NCBI RefSeq assembly: GCF_004345615.1
Contig: NZ_SLWK01000001.1
Location: 744,001-808,000, forward strand
Length of the DNA stretch: 64,000 nt
Source: Natronoflexus pectinivorans
Lineage (GTDB): Bacteria > Bacteroidota > Bacteroidia > Bacteroidales > Marinilabiliaceae
Direction of reading: 5' to 3'
The notes below the pieces were generated by a model. It searched no databases. It had not been told where the DNA came from and worked only from the letters and a program-made list of their open reading frames with translations. Of this stretch, positions 55,632-64,000 are shown in pieces. A program made the position numbers and the translations under genes. The first letter of the stretch is position 1, and the number at the start of each line of letters is the position of its first letter.

Positions 55632-56959
55632 TGTTGTACCTCCTTATTTGATGTTGCAAAAAAACTTTTAATTGATAATCCGGTTACTTTTTCGAATTCT
55701 CCAAGGAAGCCTGTAAAGGCTTCCGGCCCCCGGTTCACCGCAGCACTAAACCCTTTTTCATTGTCCATAAGGACAAATGAATCAACAGAGAAATTACTGC
55801 TGTGTTTTTTAAATGATTCGAATAGGTGGGGAAGCTGTTGTTGCAGGAATAACACCGAACAGCCGGTCTCTTTTGCATTGGAAATGATTTCCACCTTTTG
55901 ACTCAGGATTCTGTTTTTTGCATTTTCAATGATTTTCACAGACTCCTTATCTCCCTGACTGAGAATCATGGCGGCATCATTCTGAGCCTCTTCTTTAATT
56001 AGTATTTCAGTCTGGTTTTTTAATTCTTTCAGTTGGGTATTTAACTCTTCGATCCTTTTCAGACCGTTATTTCGTGCAGCTTCAATGTTATTGTTGGCTT
56101 CTACTTCTGCTTTAATAATGCTGGCTTCACTCTCCTTCTTGTATAGTTCTACTTTCTCTCTGGCCGTAATGATTTGTTCATTGGCCTTTGATTTAGCAAT
56201 CTCTACACGTCTTCTAGCGTCTGATTCTGCTTTTTCAGCAATGGCTCTTAATCGCGCTTCCTCAATTTCTACCTCCTGTCTTTTTTCAGCCAGGGTTTTT
56301 TGAGCAAGGTTTCCAATATAGTTGGAGCTATCCCATATTTTTTGAAGAGATACTGACACAACTTTCATCCCAAAACTTGCAAGGTCACTGTTGATATCAA
56401 CCAACAGTGCATTCCGGAATTGGGCTCTTTCACCTTCACTTTTTTTGGTTCCCGGTGCCTGTTCGTCATGATGGCTCTCCTGCATACCAATGGCTTCCAG
56501 AGGGGTTGCTTTGTTAAGAGCCCCTCTAAAGTTTCCTATCAGTGTTTGTCGAACTTGCTCCTGAAGTTGATTAACATCTTTTCCCATCAATCGTTCTACA
56601 GCTGAATAGAGCATTGAGTTTTTTTCATCATCAATGCAAACACACGCAGTGGCATCGGCTCCAACGGTAATTCCATTTGCAGAGTTTACTCCGTCAACCT
56701 GCACATTAATGGGTAATACACGCAAATCAAGATACTGAGCACTTTGAAAATAGGGAATCACTGTGCTTCGGCCTCTTTCTACACTGAAGCCAAATGTTTT
56801 TCCATTGTCTTTTCGCTTACGGCCGGTGATTACCAGCAGTTTGTCGGGGGGAGCTACTTTTATAAATGCTTTTAATATGGCCAGTAAAATAAAAAAGCTT
56901 ACAATGGCAATAATGCCTTCTAAAATTCCTCCTTTGGCAGGGTCAAATAATTCTTCCAT
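55628..56959 (-). CDS. Second SPFH-domain (flotillin-like) protein
   Basis: 443 residues. A membrane helix (about 15-35), then an SPFH domain (about 40-215) with PDKLLVITGRKRKDNGK and FGMKVVSVSLQKIWD, and a coiled coil (about 225-370) rich in Glu/Ala. It is different enough from the following flotillin to be a distinct subunit; the two may form mixed assemblies. It is preceded by a 195-bp gap with no clear feature, then the NfeD-like gene on the same strand. Confidence 0.85.
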   Translation of the reverse strand: MEELFDPAKGGILEGIIAIVSFFILLAILKAFIKVAPPDKLLVITGRKRKDNGKTFGFSVERGRSTVIPYFQSAQYLDLRVLPINVQVDGVNSANGITVGADATACVCIDDEKNSMLYSAVERLMGKDVNQLQEQVRQTLIGNFRGALNKATPLEAIGMQESHHDEQAPGTKKSEGERAQFRNALLVDINSDLASFGMKVVSVSLQKIWDSSNYIGNLAQKTLAEKRQEVEIEEARLRAIAEKAESDARRRVEIAKSKANEQIITAREKVELYKKESEASIIKAEVEANNNIEAARNNGLKRIEELNTQLKELKNQTEILIKEEAQNDAAMILSQGDKESVKIIENAKNRILSQKVEIISNAKETGCSVLFLQQQLPHLFESFKKHSSNFSVDSFVLMDNEKGFSAAVNRGPEAFTGFLGEFEKVTGLSIKSFFATSNKEVQQ

Positions 56960-57154
56960 AATTGTAATTTTAAGTTAGAGTAAAAAATAAATTAAATAGT
57001 ATAATATATTAAAGTATAAGTTTATAAATATGAAATATTAAATGATTAGAGCCTTATCCCAATTCAACAAGAACGAATTATCTGTTTAAAGAATGATGAT
57101 ATTTCAATCTGCCTGTAGCATAGATGAATCCTAGTTTGTGGATTGGAGTAAGGC

Positions 57155-57829
57155 CTAGCTTAATTCTTCTATTTTCTTTACATAGACCACATCTTGCTCC
57201 GATTTGCAAATGAGAATTAGGTCTCCTTTTTTAATGGGGACTTCGCCTGGTATGGTTCTGGCATATCGTTCCAGCGTGAGCGATCCAAAGAAGATCCGAA
57301 CTTTGCCCATCGAACTTCCTTCGATGGGCAATAGTGCTTCACCTTTTAAATTTATTAACTCATGGTCTGAGAAGCTCGAATCAAGTTTCCTTTGTTGAAT
57401 TCGCTTAAATAATTTAAATAGAAAAACGGTTATAACACCCACTGAAACACTCCATAACAGAATTGAAATTACAGATTCTTTAGTAAGAATGGCAAAGGTG
57501 CCGGTTAAACCAAAACCTGCACAAAAATAGACCAACGTTCGTAGCAAACGTATAAATTCAAGAACGACACCTGAGTGTCGTTTTTTATAATCTATTATTA
57601 TGGAACCTTTTTCTCCGTTTTTCCCTGACGAGTGAGACGGAATATCATCCAAAGCATCAGTAAGTGTATCTGAGCCTTCAGAATCATCATAGCTGCTTTC
57701 GCTGTCGGAGGAGCCTTCGCCATCGTCTCCGGTTTGAAAAGATGATATAGCGTTTGTGAAGAAATCAACAAGAATGACTCCGGCACCAAATACCCCGGCT
57801 GTAATATATAAGTAAATAAGTTGATCCAT
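57155..57829 (-). CDS. NfeD/YuaF-like membrane protein
   Basis: 224 residues. An N-terminal membrane helix, then an acidic Ser/Asp-rich loop (about 34-65), two more membrane helices (about 90-135) and a C-terminal OB-fold-like domain (about 155-224, with LINLKGEALLPIEGSSMGKVRIFFGS and KKGDLILICKSE). This is the arrangement of NfeD-like partners of flotillins such as YuaF of Bacillus. It fits the two SPFH genes just downstream. Confidence 0.8.
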   Translation of the reverse strand: MDQLIYLYITAGVFGAGVILVDFFTNAISSFQTGDDGEGSSDSESSYDDSEGSDTLTDALDDIPSHSSGKNGEKGSIIIDYKKRHSGVVLEFIRLLRTLVYFCAGFGLTGTFAILTKESVISILLWSVSVGVITVFLFKLFKRIQQRKLDSSFSDHELINLKGEALLPIEGSSMGKVRIFFGSLTLERYARTIPGEVPIKKGDLILICKSEQDVVYVKKIEELS

Positions 57830-58014
57830 AATATAACCTAAAGTAACGAATGAGATAAACTCTGTTTATAATTAACAATTAGACTTTTCATAAATTTTTA
57901 GTGATGACAAACCTGCTTTTGACTCCCTTTATACAATACGTAATCAGAAGGGCACCCTAAAATCTAACTAAGGAGATAGAATGTTCATTTTAAATTTCTA
58001 CAGTCATGAGTTTC

Positions 58015-59106
58015 TCATGCCTGGCTCTTTATAGCCTTAAGTTTTGATTTCAGCTCTTGTTCAATTTTCACGAGTTCCTGTTCTGCCTGTATTCGTTTGG
58101 TTTTTCCTTCTTTTTGAATGGCGATGGTCTCTTCTATGGTAGAAATGAGGTCATCATTAACCTTTTTCAATGTTTCAATTTCCACAATACCCCTCTCATT
58201 TTCTCTTGCAGTTTCAATGGAACTCTCTTTGAGCATTTCTGAATTTTTCGAGATCAATTCATTGGTTGTTTGTGTAATGGTTTTTTGAAGTTCAAGGGCG
58301 CTCTGTTGACGGAATATGCTCAATGCAATAACTACCTGATTTTTCCATAATGGAATGGTATTTAGTATGCTGCTTTGAATCTTTTCAACCAATAGTTGAT
58401 CATTATTCTGTATCAATCTTATTTGAGGGGCAGTCTGAATCGAAATGGTTCTACTGAGCTTAAGATCGTGTAATTTCTTTTCAAATCGATGAATCATCTG
58501 CTTGTAATCCTGAAACCGCTGTGCATCAGCCGGATCATTTGATTCTTTCACAGCTTGTTCCATTGCCGGTAATTCGTTGTCGTACACTTGTTGCAGCTTG
58601 ATTTGCCCTGCCGCAATGTAAAGATCTAAATCCATCAAGTAGGAGAGATTCTTCTCATACAGCGCATCAAGCATTGCAATGTCTTTAATAAGCTGCATGC
58701 GGGCAGTGTCTAACTCGTTGGAAATCCTTTCAATATGAGTACTTATTTTCTCATACCTGCTAATAAAACGTTTTATGGAGTTGACAAAATTCCCTAGGAC
58801 CGGGATTTTTGACAACGGGTTGCTTGTCCCAATTTTTTCGACTTTCAGGCTTTTAACCTTTAATCCTAGTTCAGATAGGGTATTGCCAATATCTCCGGCA
58901 TCCTTGGTCTTTACGCTGGATAAGATGGAATCAGCAAATTCTGAAATCTTGTTTTGAGCACCTATTCCATATTGAATGACCGACTGTGAGTCTTTTATAT
59001 CAACAGTTGATGCTATTTGTGTTGCTTTTTCAAGGTCCTGAGGTTTCAGGTTCTCAAGTTTTATTAATTGCACGTCTTTTGCAGGTACAGGATTATTGCT
59101 TGTCAT
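58015..59106 (-). CDS. TelA/KlaA-family toxic anion resistance protein
   Basis: 363 residues, nearly all helical with long coiled coils. The family pattern includes VQLIKLENLKPQDLEKATQIA near the start, a central LMDLDLYIAAGQIKLQQV, then ALSIFRQQSALELQKTITQTTNELI. TelA proteins are linked to tellurite and cell-wall antibiotic stress; their biochemical role is unknown. The gene overlaps the XpaC-like gene by 4 bp (ATGA), the usual XpaC-TelA pairing. The 185-bp gap downstream before the NfeD-like gene has no clear terminator. Confidence 0.88.
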   Translation of the reverse strand: MTSNNPVPAKDVQLIKLENLKPQDLEKATQIASTVDIKDSQSVIQYGIGAQNKISEFADSILSSVKTKDAGDIGNTLSELGLKVKSLKVEKIGTSNPLSKIPVLGNFVNSIKRFISRYEKISTHIERISNELDTARMQLIKDIAMLDALYEKNLSYLMDLDLYIAAGQIKLQQVYDNELPAMEQAVKESNDPADAQRFQDYKQMIHRFEKKLHDLKLSRTISIQTAPQIRLIQNNDQLLVEKIQSSILNTIPLWKNQVVIALSIFRQQSALELQKTITQTTNELISKNSEMLKESSIETARENERGIVEIETLKKVNDDLISTIEETIAIQKEGKTKRIQAEQELVKIEQELKSKLKAIKSQA

Positions 59107-59732
59107 TTTATTCCCTCCATTTTGATTGTGTTTGCAAGAACTTTTAATTCAATGTCCAATTCAAGAATGTCTTTATCATAAAGTTTTTCCAGCTGTTTTC
59201 TATACGCAGTATCCATGATGTTAATGAGTTCTTTGGTCTTAATTAAAGAATCACTTACAGATGAAATATACAGTGTTTCGTTTTGAAGAGATAAATATTT
59301 ATCCAGAATCTTTATAGTGGCATCCAGATAATAATTAAAAAAGAGCTTTGCTGACTGAAAGGTTTCTGGCTGATTTCGGATGTTATCAATGATTTTATAG
59401 CCAATTGTCACCAGGCAGTTGATTTTTGACTTAATTTCATGATCGTTAATAAATACAACTTTTTCTTCAACAATTTGAATCTTCCTGAAGGCCTTATTTA
59501 AAACAGAACTTTGATAGTTAGTTCTGGCTTTAAAAGCCTTTGTCGCATTTTTGAACTCTTTGTTTGAGGCCAGATGGTAACCAATAAAAAAGGATAATGT
59601 ACTTAATATGGCGGAGGAAATTATGGAAAGATTAAAGCCAAAAAATAAAACCAAAAAACTTATGGTTGCCAACCCCCCACCAATAATGGTTTTGGATGCG
59701 ACTTCTTTTTCTTTGTTTTGAGTTTTAATCAT
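59103..59732 (-). CDS. XpaC-family (5-bromo-4-chloroindolyl phosphate hydrolysis) protein
   Basis: 209 residues. Two close membrane helices lie at about 18-55 (a glycine-rich start GGGLATISFLVLFFGFNLS). A helical cytoplasmic domain follows (KIQIVEEKVVFINDHEIKSKINCLVTIGYKI, and LFFNYYLDATIKILDKYLSL). This is the XpaC family, usually encoded next to TelA, as here with a 4-bp overlap. Despite the name, an enzymatic role is not established. A 350-bp gap without a gene lies upstream. Confidence 0.83.
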   Translation of the reverse strand: MIKTQNKEKEVASKTIIGGGLATISFLVLFFGFNLSIISSAILSTLSFFIGYHLASNKEFKNATKAFKARTNYQSSVLNKAFRKIQIVEEKVVFINDHEIKSKINCLVTIGYKIIDNIRNQPETFQSAKLFFNYYLDATIKILDKYLSLQNETLYISSVSDSLIKTKELINIMDTAYRKQLEKLYDKDILELDIELKVLANTIKMEGIK

Positions 59733-60082
59733 TGGTTAAAGGTTGTTCATCTGCAAATTATAATTGGCTTGTAAGAGCCAGTAATATTTTCCTTTTAAAA
59801 ATAGTGAATCTTTAGCAGATTTCATCACATCTTTAGCAGTTAAAATTGCAGTTCAGTGTTTTTATTAGTATTTAATGCTAATATACCTTAAGCTCTTATG
59901 ATTTCCTAAGTGTTAGTAGTTCTAAATCGAATGGCTTTGTTGTTTAATAAGCAATTAGCAAGATGCTTTCTTAAGTTTAAATTCTTACCCTGCTGTGGAA
60001 GAGTCGACTACGCCCAGCATCTAAAAAATATTATTTAACACGAATGATCTTTTGGTGGTAATGACCTTTTTGAAAATTTCAA
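59733..60082. other. 350-bp gap upstream of the XpaC-TelA pair
   Basis: No gene or RNA is supported. An 11-bp direct repeat ATCTTTAGCAG occurs at 59808-59818 and 59829-59839 (21-bp period), about 75-110 bp upstream of the XpaC start, so it may be a regulator site. The rest is AT-rich. Confidence 0.55.
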
Positions 60083-60665
60083 TCAATTAAATCTTATGTT
60101 TATTCCAGCTGAGAACATCTTGAAGTTGTCAAATTCAGTAATTGTTTATGATGCTCCAAATACCGGATATATAAATAAGTGCGAGAATATGGCCTGTTTG
60201 ATCCCAAAGGTAACTGTTGGAGTTGTATTTGAATATTCACTGGCTGAAAGTCCCCACCCACTAAATGTTTGATTGTATTTGTATAATGAAGCACCCACAT
60301 TTAGTGAAGAGGGTGCATTTGGAATAAGCGGTAATAATTGATTGAAGTTTAAATGTCCGCCAAAGACATTCACATATTCTGCAAAAATTAATGATGCGCC
60401 GATTTGGAAAATCTGTCTAAATCCAGGTGTTGTTTCTATTACAAAGGCATTATACAACAAAGAAAATGATGGATTGTTATCTGCTATTGCCGTTCCAAAG
60501 ACTATTCTATTGATTTTAAAACCAAATCCTGTTGCTGGTAGGTTATCAGTATTGCCATCATAAAAAGCAAAGCTTCTAAAAGCCATTATTTTCAATCATA
60601 AATTCGTCCTGGCTGTGGCTAATCGTCATAACTGATAAGAAGATTAGGGTCATAAGGCTTCTCAT
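60083..60665 (-). pseudogene. Broken outer-membrane beta-barrel-like protein gene
   Basis: Read from ATG 60665, the frame encodes a good signal peptide (MRSLMTLIFLSVMTISHSQ) and stops at a TAG after IENNGF, near 60577. The next reading frame continues at once (AFRSFAFYDGNTDN) for about 145 residues of alternating polar/hydrophobic strands, and ends in a TAA at 60146-60148. In that same frame translation would go on to TITEFDNFKMFSAGINIRFN and stop at 60083, a typical barrel end with a terminal aromatic strand. A frameshift and an in-frame stop therefore split one gene of about 190 codons. A sequencing error could mimic the frameshift. Confidence 0.6.
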
Positions 60666-60700
60666 GTTTTTTCAGATTAAGTTAGTGATTTATTTAAACA

Positions 60701-60734
60701 ATAAAGATATTACGCTATAACGTAATATCTTTAT
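60701..60734 (-). terminator. Perfect 14-bp inverted repeat after the S41 protease gene
   Basis: ATAAAGATATTACG (60701-60714) and CGTAATATCTTTAT (60721-60734) pair exactly around a 6-base loop, 35 bp after the stop of the S41 protease gene. It is AT-rich with a modest T-rich tail on the - strand, so it is a probable terminator or mRNA-end hairpin. Confidence 0.6.
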
Positions 60735-60768
60735 CAATTAGTATTTCTGTAAATTATAGAATTAGCGT

Positions 60769-62484
60769 TTAGTTTCTCGACCCCCTTTTATCCCCTGCAT
60801 GGGTTAAAATAGTCCCGTTTAGCATGTCGTTGTATTTGGCCGGATTCGACAGAATTTCTTTGGCTTTTGCCACTTCGTTATCTGTTTTTAGGTTATGAAC
60901 GATGGCACCTCTCTGGTAATAGAAACGGCGCAGAAGTTCCATGGCTAATAGTTCCTCAACTTCTTCCCGGAAAGTCCCCAAATCTCTGGCTACATCTGGT
61001 CGGAGATTCTCTTCCATCGCACTGAAAAGTTCTTTGTTTACGTCAAAATATCCTTCTCTTTCAGCCGATTCTTTTAGCTTCCTGAATTGGTTCTGGGATT
61101 GGGACTCGTATCTGAAATCTTCCAAACCTGTGACGTAAGATATAAAGTCAGCGTAAAGATCATCGCTGATTTGAAAAACCCCTGGTTTTTCAATAGATGG
61201 TGTTTTAACAGCAAACAGGGTGGCGTAATCAAACACGGTTTGTTGTCCAATTAAAGCCATTGAAATGCTTGAAAATCGATCTCTATCAACAATTACATCC
61301 GGGGAAATGCCTCCTCCGTCAAACACGATGCGTCCACCACTGGTGGAGAATTCCCGCATTAATGAGTCCGGAATGAAACCAACACTGCCATCTTCATTTC
61401 TGTTGGCATAATCAACAGCCTGAATAGACCTTCCGCTTGGTATGTAGTAACGAGCGGTTGTTACCTTTAGACTTGAATTGTATGCCAGGCTGCGGGTGGT
61501 TTGCACCAATCCTTTTCCAAAAGAGCGCTGACCAATGACCAAAGCGCGATCATGATCCTGAAGTGCTCCGGCAACAATTTCTGATGCAGATGCCGAACCC
61601 CGATTAATCAACACTGCCAGTGGCATAACGGTATCAATTGGCTGACGCGGCGCACGATATGTTTTATCCCATTGACTCACTCTTCCTTTGGTGCTCACAA
61701 CTTCGCTTCCACGGGGAAGAAACAGATTCGCGATTTTTACGGCTTCATCCATCAATCCTCCGGGATTGCCACGCAAATCAAGAATCAGGCGGCTCATGTT
61801 CTCGTTTTTCTTTAACTCTTTAAGCGCCTTTTCAACCTCTTGACTGCAATTCTGGGTAAAATTATTTAGAATGATGATTCCTGTTTTATCATCCAACATT
61901 CCGTAATAGGGAACGGGATTTATTTGTATGGAGCGACGGGTAATGGTAATGGTGATTGGATTGTTTTTTCCGGGTCGTTCCACCAGAACATTGACTTCAG
62001 TACCGGCAGGCCCTTTGAGTCTGTCACTAACGTCTGAAGTTTGCTTCCCTTTCATATCATCTCCATCAATTTTCAGAATCCGGTCGCCGGCACGCAAGCC
62101 GGCTTCCTGTGCCGGAAAACCTTCATAAGGTTCGGAAACAACAACGAAATCGCCTCGCTTTGTTATCAATGCACCAATACCTGCGTATTCACCAGTCGTC
62201 ATAAAACGAAAATCATCCATCTCCGATTCTGGGATAAAGGTGGTATAAGGATCTAACGATTCGAGCATTGCATCAATGGAGGATTTGATTAGGTCATCAG
62301 GATTAATCTCATCCACATAAAAGCTATTCAATTCTCTGAAAAGTGTATAGAAAATATCAAGATTTTTGACTATTTCAAAATTTCTACGGTCGGTGTTGGC
62401 AGCAATAAAGCCAACTGAAATCATCAGACTTAAAAGAATGGTGATGAACCAGCCTTTTTTTGTTAATCCTCTCTTCTTATCCAT
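60769..62484 (-). CDS. S41-family C-terminal processing protease
   Basis: 571 residues. A membrane anchor or signal (about 12-30) is followed by an N-terminal helical part, a PDZ domain (about 95-175, with GEYAGIGALITKRGDFVVVSEPYEGFPAQEAGL in pieces), and the protease domain. The catalytic Ser is in RGSASASEIVAGAL (about 305) and the catalytic Lys in GQRSFGKGLVQ (about 330). A C-terminal extension of about 180 residues follows. It is a periplasmic CtpA-type protease that trims or degrades envelope proteins. Confidence 0.93.
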   Translation of the reverse strand: MDKKRGLTKKGWFITILLSLMISVGFIAANTDRRNFEIVKNLDIFYTLFRELNSFYVDEINPDDLIKSSIDAMLESLDPYTTFIPESEMDDFRFMTTGEYAGIGALITKRGDFVVVSEPYEGFPAQEAGLRAGDRILKIDGDDMKGKQTSDVSDRLKGPAGTEVNVLVERPGKNNPITITITRRSIQINPVPYYGMLDDKTGIIILNNFTQNCSQEVEKALKELKKNENMSRLILDLRGNPGGLMDEAVKIANLFLPRGSEVVSTKGRVSQWDKTYRAPRQPIDTVMPLAVLINRGSASASEIVAGALQDHDRALVIGQRSFGKGLVQTTRSLAYNSSLKVTTARYYIPSGRSIQAVDYANRNEDGSVGFIPDSLMREFSTSGGRIVFDGGGISPDVIVDRDRFSSISMALIGQQTVFDYATLFAVKTPSIEKPGVFQISDDLYADFISYVTGLEDFRYESQSQNQFRKLKESAEREGYFDVNKELFSAMEENLRPDVARDLGTFREEVEELLAMELLRRFYYQRGAIVHNLKTDNEVAKAKEILSNPAKYNDMLNGTILTHAGDKRGSRN

Positions 62485-62625
62485 TTTATGATGTTTTTGA
62501 TATAATACAAGATAAAAACTGTGTCAAAATTCATTCCTTTTCTTCGTTTGAAAGTAAAATAAATGAAGTCAGGCAGTGTTTAGTTCGTTAAAGTAGCAAA
62601 TTTATAATTAATTACGGATATATCT

Positions 62626-64000
62626 CTATCCAAAAACAGCCAGTACCTGAACACAAATTATTAGCAATACCATGGCTACCGGATATACTGTTGCATAAGC
62701 AACTGCTGGCGCATTGGTTTCGGTCATAGGAGCTACCGCAGCAAGACCGGGTGTACTGGTCATGGCTCCGGTTAATGTTCCCATAAGCGAAAGAAAATTC
62801 ATTTTTTTCAAAAATTTTGCAATCATCACAGCCAGAATCATGGGAACCAGGGTGATGAGACCTCCAATCAGGAACAGATTATATCCATAGGTCGTGAAAG
62901 TCTCCTCCAGGTTGGCTCCGGCTTTGGTGCCAACTTCTACCAGGAAGAACATCAAACCCAATTGTCGAAGCAATTGGGTGGCTGCCCCAGACATACTCCA
63001 TATGATTGGACCTGTTCGGCCAATTCGGCTTAAGATCATTCCCACAACTAAAACACCTCCGGTTAATCCGGGATTAAACTCAAATCCATTGCTATTGCCA
63101 AATGATAGAGTCAGATTTCCCAACAAAATTCCTAAAACGATACCCAGAGCAACAGGGAAAAAATCTGTATCAGAAAGCTTTTTGTCATTGTTTCCAAAAA
63201 TTCGGAAAACCTGTTGCATATTATCATGGCTACTGGCAACCATCAATTTATCTCCCATTTGCAATCGCAGCGACGGGGAAGGTGTGATATCAATTCCGCT
63301 TCGGCGTACCCTGGTAACTGTAGCCTGATAGGTTGACCATAAGTTGAATGCACCTAAAGTTTGATTGATAACACTTTTATTGGTGACTAAAACCGACTGC
63401 ACTTCATAGGATTTGTGCAGGGGAATATCTTCATTGGTGGCATGCCCAATCAGCAGTTCTATCTTTTTAAGAGCATCTTCGGTTCCAACAGCTTTTATGA
63501 GGTCGCCCTTTTGTAGTTTTACATCAGGAGAAGGCATCATAGTTTCTTCTCCATGTTGAATGCGGGAAATGACCGCATTTGTCATGGACCGAACTTTAAG
63601 TTCGGCAATGGTTCGGTCAATGATCGCCTCATTCTCAACTCTGAATATGCGATTCTTTATTTCCGGAAACTCAAAATGACTCTCTTTCTCAAACTCATCT
63701 TCAGCCGCTTTGATATCGGCCTTTACAAGTTTCGGATAAAGTTTAATAAACAAGATCACCCCAATGACGCCAAATGGGTAGGCTACACCGTAGCCTATGG
63801 AGACCAGCGGAGAATCAATGGCATCTGTTGCAGCTGCTAAACCTGGAGAACTCGAAAGGGCTCCTGTTAATAGACCAATGGCCACAGCCATATCAATGCC
63901 GGTCCAGTACCATGCAATAAAAGTAATGAGCGAGGCCGACAGGATGACAATACTGGTCAGAACGACAAGTGTTCTTCCCTGTTTCCTGAACGAATCAAAA
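62626..64000 (-). CDS. AspT/YidE-family transporter (partial, 5' end outside)
   Basis: The frame is open to base 64000, so the gene starts outside the window; 457 residues plus the stop are visible. An ATG at 63891 is internal, since the upstream codons continue in frame with a membrane helix (LTSIVILSASLITFIAWYW). The layout is membrane helices, two TrkA-C/RCK-C domains (IAELKVRSMTNAVISRIQHGEE and SLRLQMGDKLMVASSHDN regions), and a second membrane half with repeated GAL/TGAMTSTPGLAA motifs. This is the aspartate:alanine exchanger-type family (YidE/YbjL). The substrate is unknown. Confidence 0.85.
   Translation of the reverse strand, partial: FDSFRKQGRTLVVLTSIVILSASLITFIAWYWTGIDMAVAIGLLTGALSSSPGLAAATDAIDSPLVSIGYGVAYPFGVIGVILFIKLYPKLVKADIKAAEDEFEKESHFEFPEIKNRIFRVENEAIIDRTIAELKVRSMTNAVISRIQHGEETMMPSPDVKLQKGDLIKAVGTEDALKKIELLIGHATNEDIPLHKSYEVQSVLVTNKSVINQTLGAFNLWSTYQATVTRVRRSGIDITPSPSLRLQMGDKLMVASSHDNMQQVFRIFGNNDKKLSDTDFFPVALGIVLGILLGNLTLSFGNSNGFEFNPGLTGGVLVVGMILSRIGRTGPIIWSMSGAATQLLRQLGLMFFLVEVGTKAGANLEETFTTYGYNLFLIGGLITLVPMILAVMIAKFLKKMNFLSLMGTLTGAMTSTPGLAAVAPMTETNAPAVAYATVYPVAMVLLIICVQVLAVFG

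Noticed and set aside
60100-60300. Small - strand frame (66 residues) overlapping the broken barrel gene
   Set aside because: Composition (many His, Gln, Tyr) is unlike a real protein and it is a shifted frame of the barrel-like sequence.
1-64000. tRNA, rRNA, CRISPR array or insertion sequence
   Set aside because: Gaps between genes were read for TψC-type motifs, regular spaced repeats and transposase frames; none was found.

Overview
The window looks like a stretch of a Bacteroidota chromosome, probably class Bacteroidia (Marinilabiliales/Bacteroidales-like). Supporting signs are AT-rich DNA, few Shine-Dalgarno sites, scattered TAnnTTTG-type -7 promoter boxes, SPII lipoproteins, a Por-type (T9SS) C-terminal sorting domain, a FISUMP-domain lipoprotein, and Bacteroidota-type versions of PolA, MnmG and YbeY. 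No insertion sequence, phage, CRISPR array, rRNA or tRNA was seen.

Region 1 (1-14793, all + strand) is the most unusual. It starts with the tail of cheD and runs through cheB, a membrane GAF/PAS sensor, cheR, a CheR-like pseudo-enzyme that has lost its SAM motif, a receiver-less CheB methylesterase, a membrane GAF protein, and a large GAF-PAS-PAS-SpoIIE phosphatase. SiaB-type kinase and SiaC-type phosphoprotein genes follow directly. A TerB/FHA-like/ABCG fusion transporter, a lipoprotein and a small exported protein complete the block. It reads as one signalling locus joining chemoreceptor-modification enzymes to a Sia-type partner switch. The usual SiaD diguanylate cyclase is not in the window.

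Region 2 (14848-20220, mostly - strand) holds a CDF metal exporter, a periplasmic rhodanese, hemW, a VanZ-like protein (+), an Rrf2 regulator, lutB and rpiB.

Region 3 (20221-38550, mostly + strand) begins with a 462-bp AT-rich gap from which transcription diverges. Near-consensus DnaA boxes occur in and near the gap, hand-counted samples show a G/C skew switch across it, and two perfect parS sites (17268 and 32100) flank it, so the replication origin is probably here. Downstream are nadA, a response regulator, ruvB, a flippase, dut, a TPR lipoprotein, a DUF4292 lipoprotein, an EnvC-like protein, an anti-sigma-type ATPase, ybeY, mnmG, ade, uvrC, lplA (-), dtd, a MazG-like gene and deoC.

Region 4 (39031-49408) holds a GH43-like lipoprotein, a polyprenyl synthase (-), an ArsR regulator with a nearby operator-like repeat, queD, a lipoprotein, an NAD(P)-binding DUF2867 protein, an M28 peptidase with a sorting domain, polA and a DUF456 protein.

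Region 5 (49377-64000, mostly - strand) holds lineage-specific exported proteins, an M24 peptidase (+), a membrane-microdomain cluster (two SPFH/flotillin proteins and an NfeD-like protein) beside TelA and XpaC homologues, a broken outer-membrane protein gene, an S41 protease, and the 3' part of an AspT/YidE-type transporter gene running off the window.
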